The translations under genes and the position numbers were made by a program. The notes beneath the pieces are model-generated. The model made no database searches, was not told where the DNA came from, and was given only the letters and a program-made list of their open reading frames with translations. From Paludibacter propionicigenes WB4 (GTDB lineage: Bacteria; Bacteroidota; Bacteroidia; Bacteroidales; Paludibacteraceae): a stretch of DNA of 64,000 nucleotides. The stretch lies in contig NC_014734.1 of assembly GCF_000183135.1 (NCBI RefSeq), forward strand, positions 124,001-188,000, read 5' to 3'. Positions 9,411 to 18,078 of the stretch are shown piece by piece (the stretch's first letter is position 1; the number at the start of each line of letters is the position of its first letter).

Positions 9411-10661
9411 TTACATAACACTTTCATAAATTTTACGCACCTTTAATCCGGCATCGTACCAGCTAATGTTATTTACCTCCTCGCGCCCAAGCTCGCGTAA
9501 ACTGTTGTACATCGCCGGGTTTTTTACAATGGCATAAATGGCATCTGCCATAGCGTCAATGTCCCAGTAATCGGTTTTAATGGCATGTGTCAGAATTTCT
9601 GCACAGCCCGATTGTTTTGATATAATAGTCGGCGTACCAACCTGCATCGCTTCAAGTGGCGAAATACCAAAGGGCTCAGAAACTGATGGCATAATGTAAA
9701 CGTCACTCTCAGCAAGCATTTCGTGTACTTGATTTCCTTTCAAAAAGCCGGTGAAATGAAACCGATCGGCTATTCCGCGTTTTGCAGCAAGATCTATCAT
9801 TGCCTGCATCATATCGCCGCTACCAGCCATTACAAATCGCACTCCACTTGTTTTTTGCAGTACCAGATGAGCTGCTTCAACAAAGTATTCAGGTCCTTTT
9901 TGCATTGTAATGCGTCCCAGAAAAGTGACCACTTTGTCCTTTCGGGGAGATTTTGTAAATGAGTCGATATTTTTCAAGGGATCTACAGCATTATGTACTG
10001 TGGTTACCTTTCGTGGATCCTGATGGTATTTTTCGATTACAATTTTTCGGGTCAATTCGCTCACCGTCATGATATGGTCGGCCATATCCATACCCCGTTT
10101 TTCAATTCCATAAACGGTTGGGTTTACCTGTCCGCGGCTTCGGTCAAAATCGGTGGCATGAACGTGAATAACCAGCGGTTTTCCGCTGATTTGCTTGGCA
10201 AAAACTCCTGCAGGATAGGTCAGCCAATCGTGCGAGTGGATAATATCAAACTCGGTCTGATGTGCCAAAACACTTGCCACCGCCTCATAATTCGATATTT
10301 CCTCAATCAAATTATCGGGATAGCGCCCCGAGAAATCGATACAGCCCAAATCGTTGGTGTATATCCTGCTATAGTCGTATTTTATGCCGTTGCGAAGCGA
10401 GAAATATTCGTCAGGAGACATAATCCAACCAATTCGTTGATTTACGTAATCCCAGGTGTTTTCTTTCCATACCACCGGAACGTTGCAGGCACCTATTATT
10501 TTTAAAAAACTCTGATCCTCGTCACCATGCGGTTTGGGAATTACGAAGGTGATTTCCATATCCTCCTGCAATGCCATTCCTTTCGTCAACCCATAGCTTG
10601 CCGTTCCTAATCCACCCAGGATATGGGGAGGAAATTCCCAACCAAACATTAATGCTTTCAT
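9411..10661 (-). CDS. GT4-family glycosyltransferase of the alpha-glucan operon
   Basis: A GT-B glycosyltransferase of 416 residues. It opens with a glycogen-synthase-like MFGWEFPPHILGGLGTA motif, has HSHDWLTYPAG in the N-terminal lobe, and the donor-binding SEPFGISPLEAMQ in the C-terminal lobe. I chose the ATG at 10661 because homologous proteins begin MKALMFGWEFPP; in-frame ATGs at 10694 and 10712 would add 11 or 17 residues. It sits between the GH133 and GH57 genes. Probably it builds or extends an alpha-glucan, but acceptor and donor are inferred from context. Confidence 0.85.
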   Translation of the reverse strand: MKALMFGWEFPPHILGGLGTASYGLTKGMALQEDMEITFVIPKPHGDEDQSFLKIIGACNVPVVWKENTWDYVNQRIGWIMSPDEYFSLRNGIKYDYSRIYTNDLGCIDFSGRYPDNLIEEISNYEAVASVLAHQTEFDIIHSHDWLTYPAGVFAKQISGKPLVIHVHATDFDRSRGQVNPTVYGIEKRGMDMADHIMTVSELTRKIVIEKYHQDPRKVTTVHNAVDPLKNIDSFTKSPRKDKVVTFLGRITMQKGPEYFVEAAHLVLQKTSGVRFVMAGSGDMMQAMIDLAAKRGIADRFHFTGFLKGNQVHEMLAESDVYIMPSVSEPFGISPLEAMQVGTPTIISKQSGCAEILTHAIKTDYWDIDAMADAIYAIVKNPAMYNSLRELGREEVNNISWYDAGLKVRKIYESVM

Positions 10662-10756
10662 GCGTTCATTTTTATTTTTTAATAGTTGTCGCATGGAACT
10701 CGCAACGAACATGGCTTTTTTTGTTTAAAACTCTGTTTTATAGCTCGTTTCATGTA

Positions 10757-12697
10757 TTATTCTTTTTCGTATTTTTCCAATAAGTCTAACACTCTCAATA
10801 TCTCAGCCACACTCATGGCAAACGACATTCCTCCATGTCCTTTAAACGGAGGATTTCCATCAAATAGTTCAGGTAGAGAACCAACGCACAATTCTGTCAT
10901 CTCAGCCTCAAAACCGACAAGCATTCTTTCAAGGAAAGATTTACCACTTTGTTTGTAAATTTTCAAGTATGCTCTGGCAAACGCACCAAAGGTATAGGGC
11001 CACACAGGACCGTTGTGGTAATTTCGATCCCGTTCCAATTGTCCGCCAACGTAATTTGGTCTGTATGAGCCGCTTTTAGGGCTTAATGTCCTTAATCCTT
11101 TTGGTGTGAGAAGTTCTTTGGTTGTAATGTCCAAAACAGATTTTTGTTGCTGTTTGTTCAATGGTGAGAAGGGTAATGCCACCGCCCAAATCATGTTAGG
11201 TCTGACTTCCCAGTCATTATAACTACCATTCACATAGTCATATAGATAAGTTCCGTTCCAGAACGTATTGGTGAATGCTTCACGGGTTATTTCGCCTTGG
11301 TAATCGAGCAAATCAGCTGCATGATCATTCCCTTTTTCGCGAGTCAGTTGTGCTGCAAATTTGAGTGCGTTGTGCCACAAAGCATTTATCTCAACCACAT
11401 AACCGGTTCGGGGAGTGATAGGGTAACCGTTTTCCATGGCATTCATCCATGTGGCGGGTTTCTCCGTTCCGTTTACATACAGCAAGCCGTTGCTGTGCAG
11501 AAAAAGATTAGGATGATTGTGCTTACGAATGAACTGAATAATATTGGTTACTAATTTTTCGTATCGGTTAACCGCTTCAGACAAAGAAACTATTTCGGCA
11601 AATTGCTGAACTGTCCATATAAACCACAGCAAAACGTCCGGATCATCAATGGCTTCAAGCTTAAAACCGGTTCTTTCACCTCCGATAAAACGCTCTATTT
11701 CCGGAATGGCAGTTTGCATAATCGCATCAAAATAGTCCATTCTGTTCACGGTGAGTGTGCAGCCCGGCAATGCAATAAATTGGTCGCGGGCTCTGGCACC
11801 GTACCATGGATAACCTGCCAGTAAATAAGTTTTATCGCCTTCTCTTTTATAAAATTGTTCGGCTGAGTTTTTAAGGCAGGCAAACATATCGGTTCTGGGA
11901 TTTCTGCGCAGCAGTTCTTCTTCCCAAAGCGATTTTAGTTTACGTGGGGAAACTTCAGACACTCCTGCCGAAAAAATAATGGACTCACCTTTTTTTATCG
12001 GCAATTCGAAATAGCCGGGTACCAATAAATCTTCTTTGTACTCATAACCACGTTCCTGCTCTTTATAGTATTCAATGTTTTTATACCAATAAGGTTGGTG
12101 GTTGTAAGTTACTTTTTTTGAAAACTGCATGTGCAGATACGGGTATTTTTCGTATAAACGCATGCTGATACCATCCTGAACTTCAGTAAATGATGTGTCG
12201 GCAACACTATTTTCATGTGTCAGCTCATTTACCCCCCGAAATGCCAACAGAGGTTTAAATCTTAATAAAGTTGCCGAATGAGCTTCAAGCAATGTATATT
12301 TAATCAGAATGCGTGGTTCAAAAGAAACTAACATTCTCTCTTTAGAAAGAATTACGCCTCCCACACGATAAATAGTACGTGAAACAATCTCGCAGTCGAA
12401 CTGACGAATGTACTTGTGTCCGTTAGGACTAAAATTATTCCCCTCAAACTTGTGAATGCCTAAATTGAACTCAGCTCCATGCTGAATAACAGTTTCGTCC
12501 AACGATGATAGCAAAACATGATTCGAATTATTTATTTCCGGAATCGGCATTACAAGCTGTCCGTGATATTTCCTGGTATTGCAATCAATTAAGGTTGTGC
12601 TGTTGTATGTTCCGGCTCTGTTGGTCCTGATCATCTCTTTTGAAAGAGATTTTTCAAGGTTTATCAGCAGGGTTTTGTCAAAATTAAGATAACTCAT
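10757..12697 (-). CDS. Glycogen debranching enzyme (GH133 amylo-alpha-1,6-glucosidase)
   Basis: A 646-residue cytosolic enzyme that removes alpha-1,6 branches from glycogen-like glucans. The N-terminal beta-rich GDE_N domain (about residues 1-230, starting NLEKSLSKEMIRTNRAGTY) leads into the (alpha/alpha)6 GDE_C domain. The active-site segment reads AGYPWYGARARDQFIALPG, where many relatives have FGxWGRDT; the Asp is kept. A second signature is NGPVWPYTFGAF near the C-terminus. First gene of the GH133-GT4-GH57 set; the gap to the next gene is 44-95 bp depending on that start. Confidence 0.92.
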   Translation of the reverse strand: MSYLNFDKTLLINLEKSLSKEMIRTNRAGTYNSTTLIDCNTRKYHGQLVMPIPEINNSNHVLLSSLDETVIQHGAEFNLGIHKFEGNNFSPNGHKYIRQFDCEIVSRTIYRVGGVILSKERMLVSFEPRILIKYTLLEAHSATLLRFKPLLAFRGVNELTHENSVADTSFTEVQDGISMRLYEKYPYLHMQFSKKVTYNHQPYWYKNIEYYKEQERGYEYKEDLLVPGYFELPIKKGESIIFSAGVSEVSPRKLKSLWEEELLRRNPRTDMFACLKNSAEQFYKREGDKTYLLAGYPWYGARARDQFIALPGCTLTVNRMDYFDAIMQTAIPEIERFIGGERTGFKLEAIDDPDVLLWFIWTVQQFAEIVSLSEAVNRYEKLVTNIIQFIRKHNHPNLFLHSNGLLYVNGTEKPATWMNAMENGYPITPRTGYVVEINALWHNALKFAAQLTREKGNDHAADLLDYQGEITREAFTNTFWNGTYLYDYVNGSYNDWEVRPNMIWAVALPFSPLNKQQQKSVLDITTKELLTPKGLRTLSPKSGSYRPNYVGGQLERDRNYHNGPVWPYTFGAFARAYLKIYKQSGKSFLERMLVGFEAEMTELCVGSLPELFDGNPPFKGHGGMSFAMSVAEILRVLDLLEKYEKE

Positions 12698-13048
12698 AAA
12701 TTTATACTAAGATTTGATATTCATATTGGGTTACACCGAAGCATTAAGAATTATTGTTATTGAGAACGTAACCTAATACTGAGTAGGAGAATTTTTTCTT
12801 ATTTTATCGACTGCAATATATAATACTTTTTTGGAAAAAAAAAGGCTTTTGTCGATAAATTTCCGCGTTTTGTAAAGGTTTCAGAATTATTTAATTTGCA
12901 CAGCAGCAAATGCTCATATATGTGTTATTAACTACTCAGCATCTTGATGTATATCTTCATATTTTATAAATTCCTATTTTTGTTTGCATAAATACGTTAA
13001 CTTCAACAGGAAATTGTAACTTTGTGCCGAAAACAAAATAGGTAATAC
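12698..13048. promoter_or_regulatory. Divergent promoter region (GH133 / rhomboid)
   Basis: AT-rich 351-bp gap between divergently transcribed genes. A plus-strand -7 box TAACTTTG lies at 13017-13024, 25 bp before the rhomboid ATG. The nearest TTTG (12983-12986) is 30 bp away, too far for a standard -33. No coding or RNA structure is seen in the rest. Confidence 0.5.
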
Positions 13049-13747
13049 ATGCTTAATGAGCCCGATAATTCTTCTGAAAAGCGTCAGTTTGTCAATGCAG
13101 CATTTATTCCGGCTATTCTGGGGCTATTGATGGTATTAAGTTTTTTGTTAGAAAAGGGGATGGATTGGGATTTCCATACCGGTGGAATTTTTCCACGCCG
13201 TGTGGAAAACATTTGGGGAGTATTTACGCTTATTTTTATTCATGCCGATTGGGGACATTTAGCCAACAATGTGATTTCTTTTGTACTTTTGAGCAGTTTT
13301 CTTTATTTCTTTTATAAGCCGATTGCCACTAAAGTATTATTGATTTCGTACGTTGTCAGTGGTTTAATTCTTTGGGTGATAGGAAGAGAAAGTTGGCATA
13401 TTGGCGCCAGCGGCCTGATTTATTCGATAGCGTTTTTTCTCTTTTTTAGTGGAATTATTCGTAAATATGTACCACTTATTGCTTTGTCGCTGGTGGTTGC
13501 GTTTATTTATGGAAGCATGATTTGGCATATCTTTCCCTTGTCGGTTGAAGATACTATATCTTGGGAAGGTCACCTCGCCGGCGGACTTGTAGGCATTGTT
13601 CTGTCAATATGGTACAGGAAGGAAGGTCCCCAGAAACCGGTAGTTCAATGGGATGAGGATGAAAATGAAACTGACGATAATATTTTAAATGAAAGCGTGG
13701 AATCATACGAAAATAATGATACAAAAACTCTGGAAATAAACGAGTAA
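13049..13747 (+). CDS. Rhomboid-family intramembrane serine protease
   Basis: A 232-residue membrane protein with about six transmembrane segments in residues 15-195 and an acidic hydrophilic tail (EDENETDDN...). The dyad is visible: Ser121 in GASG and His175 in WEGHLAGG. The HADWGHLANN motif in the second segment region supports the fold. Such proteases cleave transmembrane substrates; no substrate is suggested here. The next gene starts 2 bp after the stop, so the two are almost certainly co-transcribed. Confidence 0.93.
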   Translation: MLNEPDNSSEKRQFVNAAFIPAILGLLMVLSFLLEKGMDWDFHTGGIFPRRVENIWGVFTLIFIHADWGHLANNVISFVLLSSFLYFFYKPIATKVLLISYVVSGLILWVIGRESWHIGASGLIYSIAFFLFFSGIIRKYVPLIALSLVVAFIYGSMIWHIFPLSVEDTISWEGHLAGGLVGIVLSIWYRKEGPQKPVVQWDEDENETDDNILNESVESYENNDTKTLEINE

Positions 13748-13749
13748 AT

Positions 13750-14715
13750 ATGGAAAAAGATAAATTGAAAGAAATTAATTTGTTACAGCTTATCGCTATG
13801 CTGTTTGATTGGTTAGGCGGCTTGTTGAAATCTGTACTTGAAGGTTTAGGTTACTTGCTGAGGCTTTCTTATCGTCATGCTTTGATAACGATAATTATCA
13901 CTGGTCTGGCTGTTGGTGCCGGTTTGTTTTTGTCCAGACCCTCCGCCCGCATTTATAAAGCCGAAGCCATGGCTATGATTTATGGGTCAGAGGCGCAGAC
14001 GGTAAAGGAAATCTGCAAGCAACTTGAGAATTCAATATCTACTAACAATCTGTATTCTTTGTCGGCTACGCTTCAGATTCCTGATAGTGTTGCCCGAAAT
14101 ATTGTCCAGTTTCAATCGTTTTATGTTATAGATTATCTGAAAGATAAGATCGCTGACAGAGTGGATTTTGATAATAATCATCCATTGACAGATACGTTGA
14201 ATGTTAGAATGACAGATAGACTTTATTTCAGAATAAAAACTAAAAATACAGGTCAAATTCCAATTGTTCAAAAAGCATTGCTGAATTATTTCAACACTAA
14301 TGAGGTGATGAAAACTCAGTTTGAAAATAAGAAAAATGAATTGAAGCAAGAAATTGACATTTGCAATGCAGAATGCAAACGCATTGATAGTTTGGCTAAA
14401 GTCTCGTACTTTAAAGATGTAGACAAACAAATTAAATTTGAAAACAACAAACTGATAGTTGGAGAACAAAAGAAACAATTATTTTACGACGATTTGCTTA
14501 ATATACACAAAGCAAAATCAAAAGCTGAAATTCAGTATGTAAATTATAAACAACCGATGGCTTTGCCTTCAGGCTTTGCCGTTATTCAAATTCCGATTAA
14601 TGGCAGTGTAAAATATGGGGTTCTTGGTTTGTTAATAGGCTACTTGGTTTCGCTTATCGTAAGTGCATTGTTCGAGAATCGCAAGAAAATAGCGAAATAC
14701 CTCAATCGTAAATAG
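13750..14715 (+). CDS. Wzz-like two-TM membrane protein
   Basis: A 321-residue protein with the architecture of polysaccharide chain-length (Wzz/FepE) proteins: one transmembrane helix near the N-terminus (about residues 43-63), a large periplasmic part with a coiled-coil stretch (about 190-250), and a second helix near the C-terminus (about 285-307) followed by a short basic tail. The PSARIYKAEAMAMI segment after the first helix resembles Wzz. No other surface-polysaccharide genes are nearby. Its coupling to a rhomboid gene is unexplained. Sequence similarity is weak, so the family call is tentative. Confidence 0.65.
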   Translation: MEKDKLKEINLLQLIAMLFDWLGGLLKSVLEGLGYLLRLSYRHALITIIITGLAVGAGLFLSRPSARIYKAEAMAMIYGSEAQTVKEICKQLENSISTNNLYSLSATLQIPDSVARNIVQFQSFYVIDYLKDKIADRVDFDNNHPLTDTLNVRMTDRLYFRIKTKNTGQIPIVQKALLNYFNTNEVMKTQFENKKNELKQEIDICNAECKRIDSLAKVSYFKDVDKQIKFENNKLIVGEQKKQLFYDDLLNIHKAKSKAEIQYVNYKQPMALPSGFAVIQIPINGSVKYGVLGLLIGYLVSLIVSALFENRKKIAKYLNRK

Positions 14716-14724
14716 TAGCGGAAA

Positions 14725-16086
14725 TTATTTCAACGAGTCATCAGAAATCATCCGGATTATTTGCTCACGCAATGTTTGAGCAACAAGTAATTCGGATGAT
14801 TTTTTTTGTACCAGAATCTTGTATCGACATTTGGCAATGTGTTTCTTTGTTCTGCTGTACCAGCTTAAAGCTATTTTTCCCAAAGGAAATTGACTAAAAA
14901 AGAAAAGCAGTAAACACCACCATTCCGAACTAATCACACAGCCGAAAAGGATTGTTTGCAGAATGTAGCATAATGGAAAAGTGAGCATTCCCAATCCAAA
15001 TTGTAGCGAACTGAAAAAACCTGTAAATTCAGGTTTTATGACGTACTTCCTGATAAAAACAGGCGCAAGGAAAGGGATAACATTCAGCGCAAAACCGATT
15101 AAAAAGATGGGAAGAGTTACAATGCTCAATAATCCGTTTAAAAGCAAATTAGTTGCTGAAGCGACTTGCTTATCTAATATTCCACTTCTCAGATTAAGCT
15201 TTTTTAATGCGATGGTGTATTTTGAGCACAATTCAGCCAATGATTTCACTCGCTCGGGACGGGAACTCTCTAACGCTACTAATCTTTCTGCAACAGTTTG
15301 TCGGGCTTTAAATCTGTTTAAGGTGTTTTCCGGTAAATTTAATTCGTTCAATGTGCTTACAGTTGCGGTTTCGGTTGCAGTTTCAAAGTATTCGTAATAA
15401 TTCTCTGTAGCCAGATTGAACGATAACTTTTCCAAATCGGTTCGCAATCGATCTCTGATTTCATTGGTGGCAGTTACAGGATTTTCATTGTAACTATTCA
15501 TGTAATCAGCTACATCAATTGGTTTTCCCACATTAATGATGATGTGTTTATTGGCTTTTACAATGCTTCCAAAATCAAGTCCAACAGGAATTATCTTTAC
15601 ACTGTTTTGAACTTCCAGCTTTTGTTGTGCTGCAAATGCAATCCGAAAAATGCCTTTTACTAATGGGCGAAGTTTACGTTCAATTTCCTGATTACCTTCA
15701 GGCATTATACCCAATGCCTTTTTATTCATTAGCACTTCAACACACATATCAAATACCTCGTTGTTTCTCCCGAGGTTCTCCATGCCATCGCGCATCCTAA
15801 AGGCAGGCATGATCTTGACAAAACGTAAGAATTTAGCTGCGTTCTTATTTTTGAATAAATCTGCTCTGGCAAGGAATATAATAGGTAATGTCGATCGAAC
15901 AATAGCGTGAACCGCAATTGCATCCATCAGGGCATTTGTATGATTTGGGGCAAATATTACAGGGCCTTCAGTTGGTATATTTTCCTTTCCGGTAATTATA
16001 AATTCGCCATAATAACGCTTAAAAGAAAAGACTGTATATCTTCTGGTTAAATTAAATGCGAGAGGAAGATCGTATATGTTCGCCAT
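14725..16086 (-). CDS. PlsC-like acyltransferase with C-terminal membrane region
   Basis: A 453-residue lysophospholipid acyltransferase-type enzyme. The catalytic block is NHTNALMD: His49 and Asp55 are spaced HX5D rather than the common HX4D, as in Gat/SCT1-like LPLAT members. A PEGNQE block (about 134-139) replaces the usual EGTR. Two or more hydrophobic segments at about 300-395 anchor the C-terminal half. It presumably acylates glycerol-3-phosphate or lysophosphatidate at the inner membrane. It is convergent with the Wzz-like gene (9-bp gap) and 18 bp downstream of the BASS transporter gene, with which it likely shares an mRNA. Confidence 0.85.
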   Translation of the reverse strand: MANIYDLPLAFNLTRRYTVFSFKRYYGEFIITGKENIPTEGPVIFAPNHTNALMDAIAVHAIVRSTLPIIFLARADLFKNKNAAKFLRFVKIMPAFRMRDGMENLGRNNEVFDMCVEVLMNKKALGIMPEGNQEIERKLRPLVKGIFRIAFAAQQKLEVQNSVKIIPVGLDFGSIVKANKHIIINVGKPIDVADYMNSYNENPVTATNEIRDRLRTDLEKLSFNLATENYYEYFETATETATVSTLNELNLPENTLNRFKARQTVAERLVALESSRPERVKSLAELCSKYTIALKKLNLRSGILDKQVASATNLLLNGLLSIVTLPIFLIGFALNVIPFLAPVFIRKYVIKPEFTGFFSSLQFGLGMLTFPLCYILQTILFGCVISSEWWCLLLFFFSQFPLGKIALSWYSRTKKHIAKCRYKILVQKKSSELLVAQTLREQIIRMISDDSLK

Positions 16087-16104
16087 AGAAATTGATAGTT
16101 GTAA

Positions 16105-17058
16105 TTAATTAATTTTTAATGGTTTTCCCGACCAGTAAGTAGCAATACTAAGACCGGAGATTATATGCCATATTCCCCACCAAGCTGTGATGAACAGCAT
16201 TCCTCCAAGTGCCATATCGTGCGGAAAAATCTTTGTGTTGAAAAGCAGTACCAATCCTAAACCGGAATTCTGAATGCCCATTTCTATCGTGATTGTTCTT
16301 CTGTTGCGGTTTGAAACTTTGAATATCGAAGCAAGCGAAAAACCAGTCAGGAATGCCAGCAGATTATGTAGGAGGACAATGAAGAATACGTAGAATATGT
16401 GTTTTAGAAACAGATCCAGGTTGTTGGAGAATGCTAAAACAACCAATAGGATGAAAAAGACGATGGAGATGTATTGAATAGGTTTTTTCAATTTTTCAGT
16501 AATTCGGGGGAAGTATTTTGCAAAAAGAATTCCCAGAATTAGTGGTATGCCCAGCAGTAGAAAAACAGTTTCAAACATTTGCAGATTATCTATTTCCAGT
16601 GATTGCAATAGATGTCCGGCTTTGTTGCTAACAAAATGCATATACAAGCCTCCCCATAATGCAAAATTGAACGGCGTAGTAAATGTTGCTAATATTGTGG
16701 TGCTGGCACTTAATCCCACAGAGAGTTCTGTATTTCCCTTTGCATACGAGGTCATGAAATTGGATATATGTCCGCCCGGACAGGCTGCTACCAAGAACAT
16801 TCCCATTGCAATGGTGGGCGTAATGAAATTGTTGAGTGCTATAACAAGCAAAAAAGTCATAAAAGGTAACGCAAATATATGTCCGAACAACCCCACCAAA
16901 TAGGGCTTTGGTTCTTTGAATATTTCAATAAATTGCTTTGGTTTAATGCTTAATGCCACACCAAACATGATAAAACCCAGCACAATATTAATAAAATGCA
17001 TACCCGATGCCGAGAAATTTATTCGGATAGGATCTAATTGCTGTAAAGCTTCGTACAT
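16105..17058 (-). CDS. BASS-family sodium-coupled transporter
   Basis: A 317-residue integral membrane protein with nine to ten hydrophobic helices, of the bile acid:sodium symporter superfamily. Family marks are the ACPGGHISNFMTSYAKGN stretch (crossover region with Na+-site residues) and EMGIQNSGLGLVL near residue 255, the counterpart of the conserved E-Q/N-S motif. In bacteria such carriers move organic acids or precursors such as pantoate; no substrate is evident. Upstream partner of the acyltransferase gene. Confidence 0.88.
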   Translation of the reverse strand: MYEALQQLDPIRINFSASGMHFINIVLGFIMFGVALSIKPKQFIEIFKEPKPYLVGLFGHIFALPFMTFLLVIALNNFITPTIAMGMFLVAACPGGHISNFMTSYAKGNTELSVGLSASTTILATFTTPFNFALWGGLYMHFVSNKAGHLLQSLEIDNLQMFETVFLLLGIPLILGILFAKYFPRITEKLKKPIQYISIVFFILLVVLAFSNNLDLFLKHIFYVFFIVLLHNLLAFLTGFSLASIFKVSNRNRRTITIEMGIQNSGLGLVLLFNTKIFPHDMALGGMLFITAWWGIWHIISGLSIATYWSGKPLKIN

Positions 17059-17143
17059 AATTATCGTTTCTCTTTCTTTTTAACCCTACAAATATATGAA
17101 TTTATTACTGTTTTGCTTGTTTTTCTGTGTTGGATAAAGATGT

Positions 17144-17173
17144 TTTGTTTAATCTGATTTTTATGTACCTTTG
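17144..17173 (+). promoter_or_regulatory. Promoter of the cyclophilin lipoprotein gene
   Basis: TTTG (17144-17147), 18 bp spacer, TACCTTTG (17166-17173), 29 bp before the ATG. Matches the Bacteroidetes -33/-7 pattern. Confidence 0.65.
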
Positions 17174-17202
17174 TTTTAGTGTTTAAGTAATGTCCAAATT
17201 GT

Positions 17203-18036
17203 ATGAAATATATGCGGAAAACTATCCTTTTATTGTTATTCACAATGTTTATTGTGTCTGAATCGTGCGTTGGTAAAAAGAATAACGGAGATATTATTGT
17301 CCGTTTAGAAACTACTTACGGTACAATCAAAGTGAAGTTATATCCTGAAACGGTTAAGCATCGTGATAATTTTCTGAAGTTAGTAAATGCTGGATATTAC
17401 AATGGCGTTTTGTTTCATCGTGTAATAGCCAATTTCATGATTCAGGCAGGTGATCCAAAATCCAAAACGGCTCAAGCGGGAGAGATGCTCGGATCGGGTG
17501 ACGTAGGATATACAATTCCGGCAGAGTTTATTTATCCTCAATATTATCATAAACGCGGAGCATTGGCGGCAGCTCGTGAAGGTGATCAACAAAATCCGAA
17601 AAAAGCCTCATCGGGCTGTCAATTCTATATTGTCCAGGGCAAGAAATTTACCGATGCGCAGTTGGACAGTCTTGAAGGAGTTAGGATGGTGAAGTTGGAA
17701 GAGAAAATGTTTCAGGAAATTGGACAAAAAAAGCTGGCTGAAATAACCCGATACAGAAAAGAAAACAATCAAAAGAAACTGGATGCGATGGGCGATTCGA
17801 TTATGACGGTAGTGCAAACTCATTTAAAAAATCATCCGACCTATAAATATAGTGCTCAACAGCGTAATGATTATAAAACACTGGGTGGTTCTCCGCATTT
17901 GGATGGTAATTATACTGTTTTTGGAGAAGTGATAGATGGGTTGAATATTGTTGATAAAATTGCTAATGCAACAACTGACGACAATGATAGACCTATAGAA
18001 AACATTAAGGTCATAAAAGCTACAGTAGAAAAATAA
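17203..18036 (+). CDS. Lipoprotein cyclophilin-type peptidyl-prolyl isomerase
   Basis: Protein-folding isomerase of 277 residues. A lipoprotein signal peptide ends in SESC, so it should be anchored in the envelope, facing the periplasm. The cyclophilin domain starts at about residue 30 (VRLETTYGTIKVKLYPE), with FHRVIANFMIQAGDP, the active-site region, and SSGCQFYIVQG. A charged helical insert (about 155-215) separates it from the last strand (YTVFGEVIDGLNIVDKI), as in other Bacteroidetes members. The ATG at 17203 is used; one three codons later is equally possible. Confidence 0.92.
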   Translation: MKYMRKTILLLLFTMFIVSESCVGKKNNGDIIVRLETTYGTIKVKLYPETVKHRDNFLKLVNAGYYNGVLFHRVIANFMIQAGDPKSKTAQAGEMLGSGDVGYTIPAEFIYPQYYHKRGALAAAREGDQQNPKKASSGCQFYIVQGKKFTDAQLDSLEGVRMVKLEEKMFQEIGQKKLAEITRYRKENNQKKLDAMGDSIMTVVQTHLKNHPTYKYSAQQRNDYKTLGGSPHLDGNYTVFGEVIDGLNIVDKIANATTDDNDRPIENIKVIKATVEK

Positions 18037-18063
18037 TAGCCATATATTTTTTATATATGGCTA
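18037..18063. terminator. Hairpin between convergent genes
   Basis: TAGCCATATA (18037-18046) pairs with TATATGGCTA (18054-18063). It begins at the base after the cyclophilin stop and 15 bp before the end of the convergent DUF4301 gene. It may serve both strands, though no U tract follows. Confidence 0.6.
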
Positions 18064-18078
18064 TCAGGTTATTATTAC

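Noticed and set aside
9993-10505. 170-codon open frame antisense to the GT4 gene
   Set aside because: A shadow of the strongly supported glycosyltransferase.
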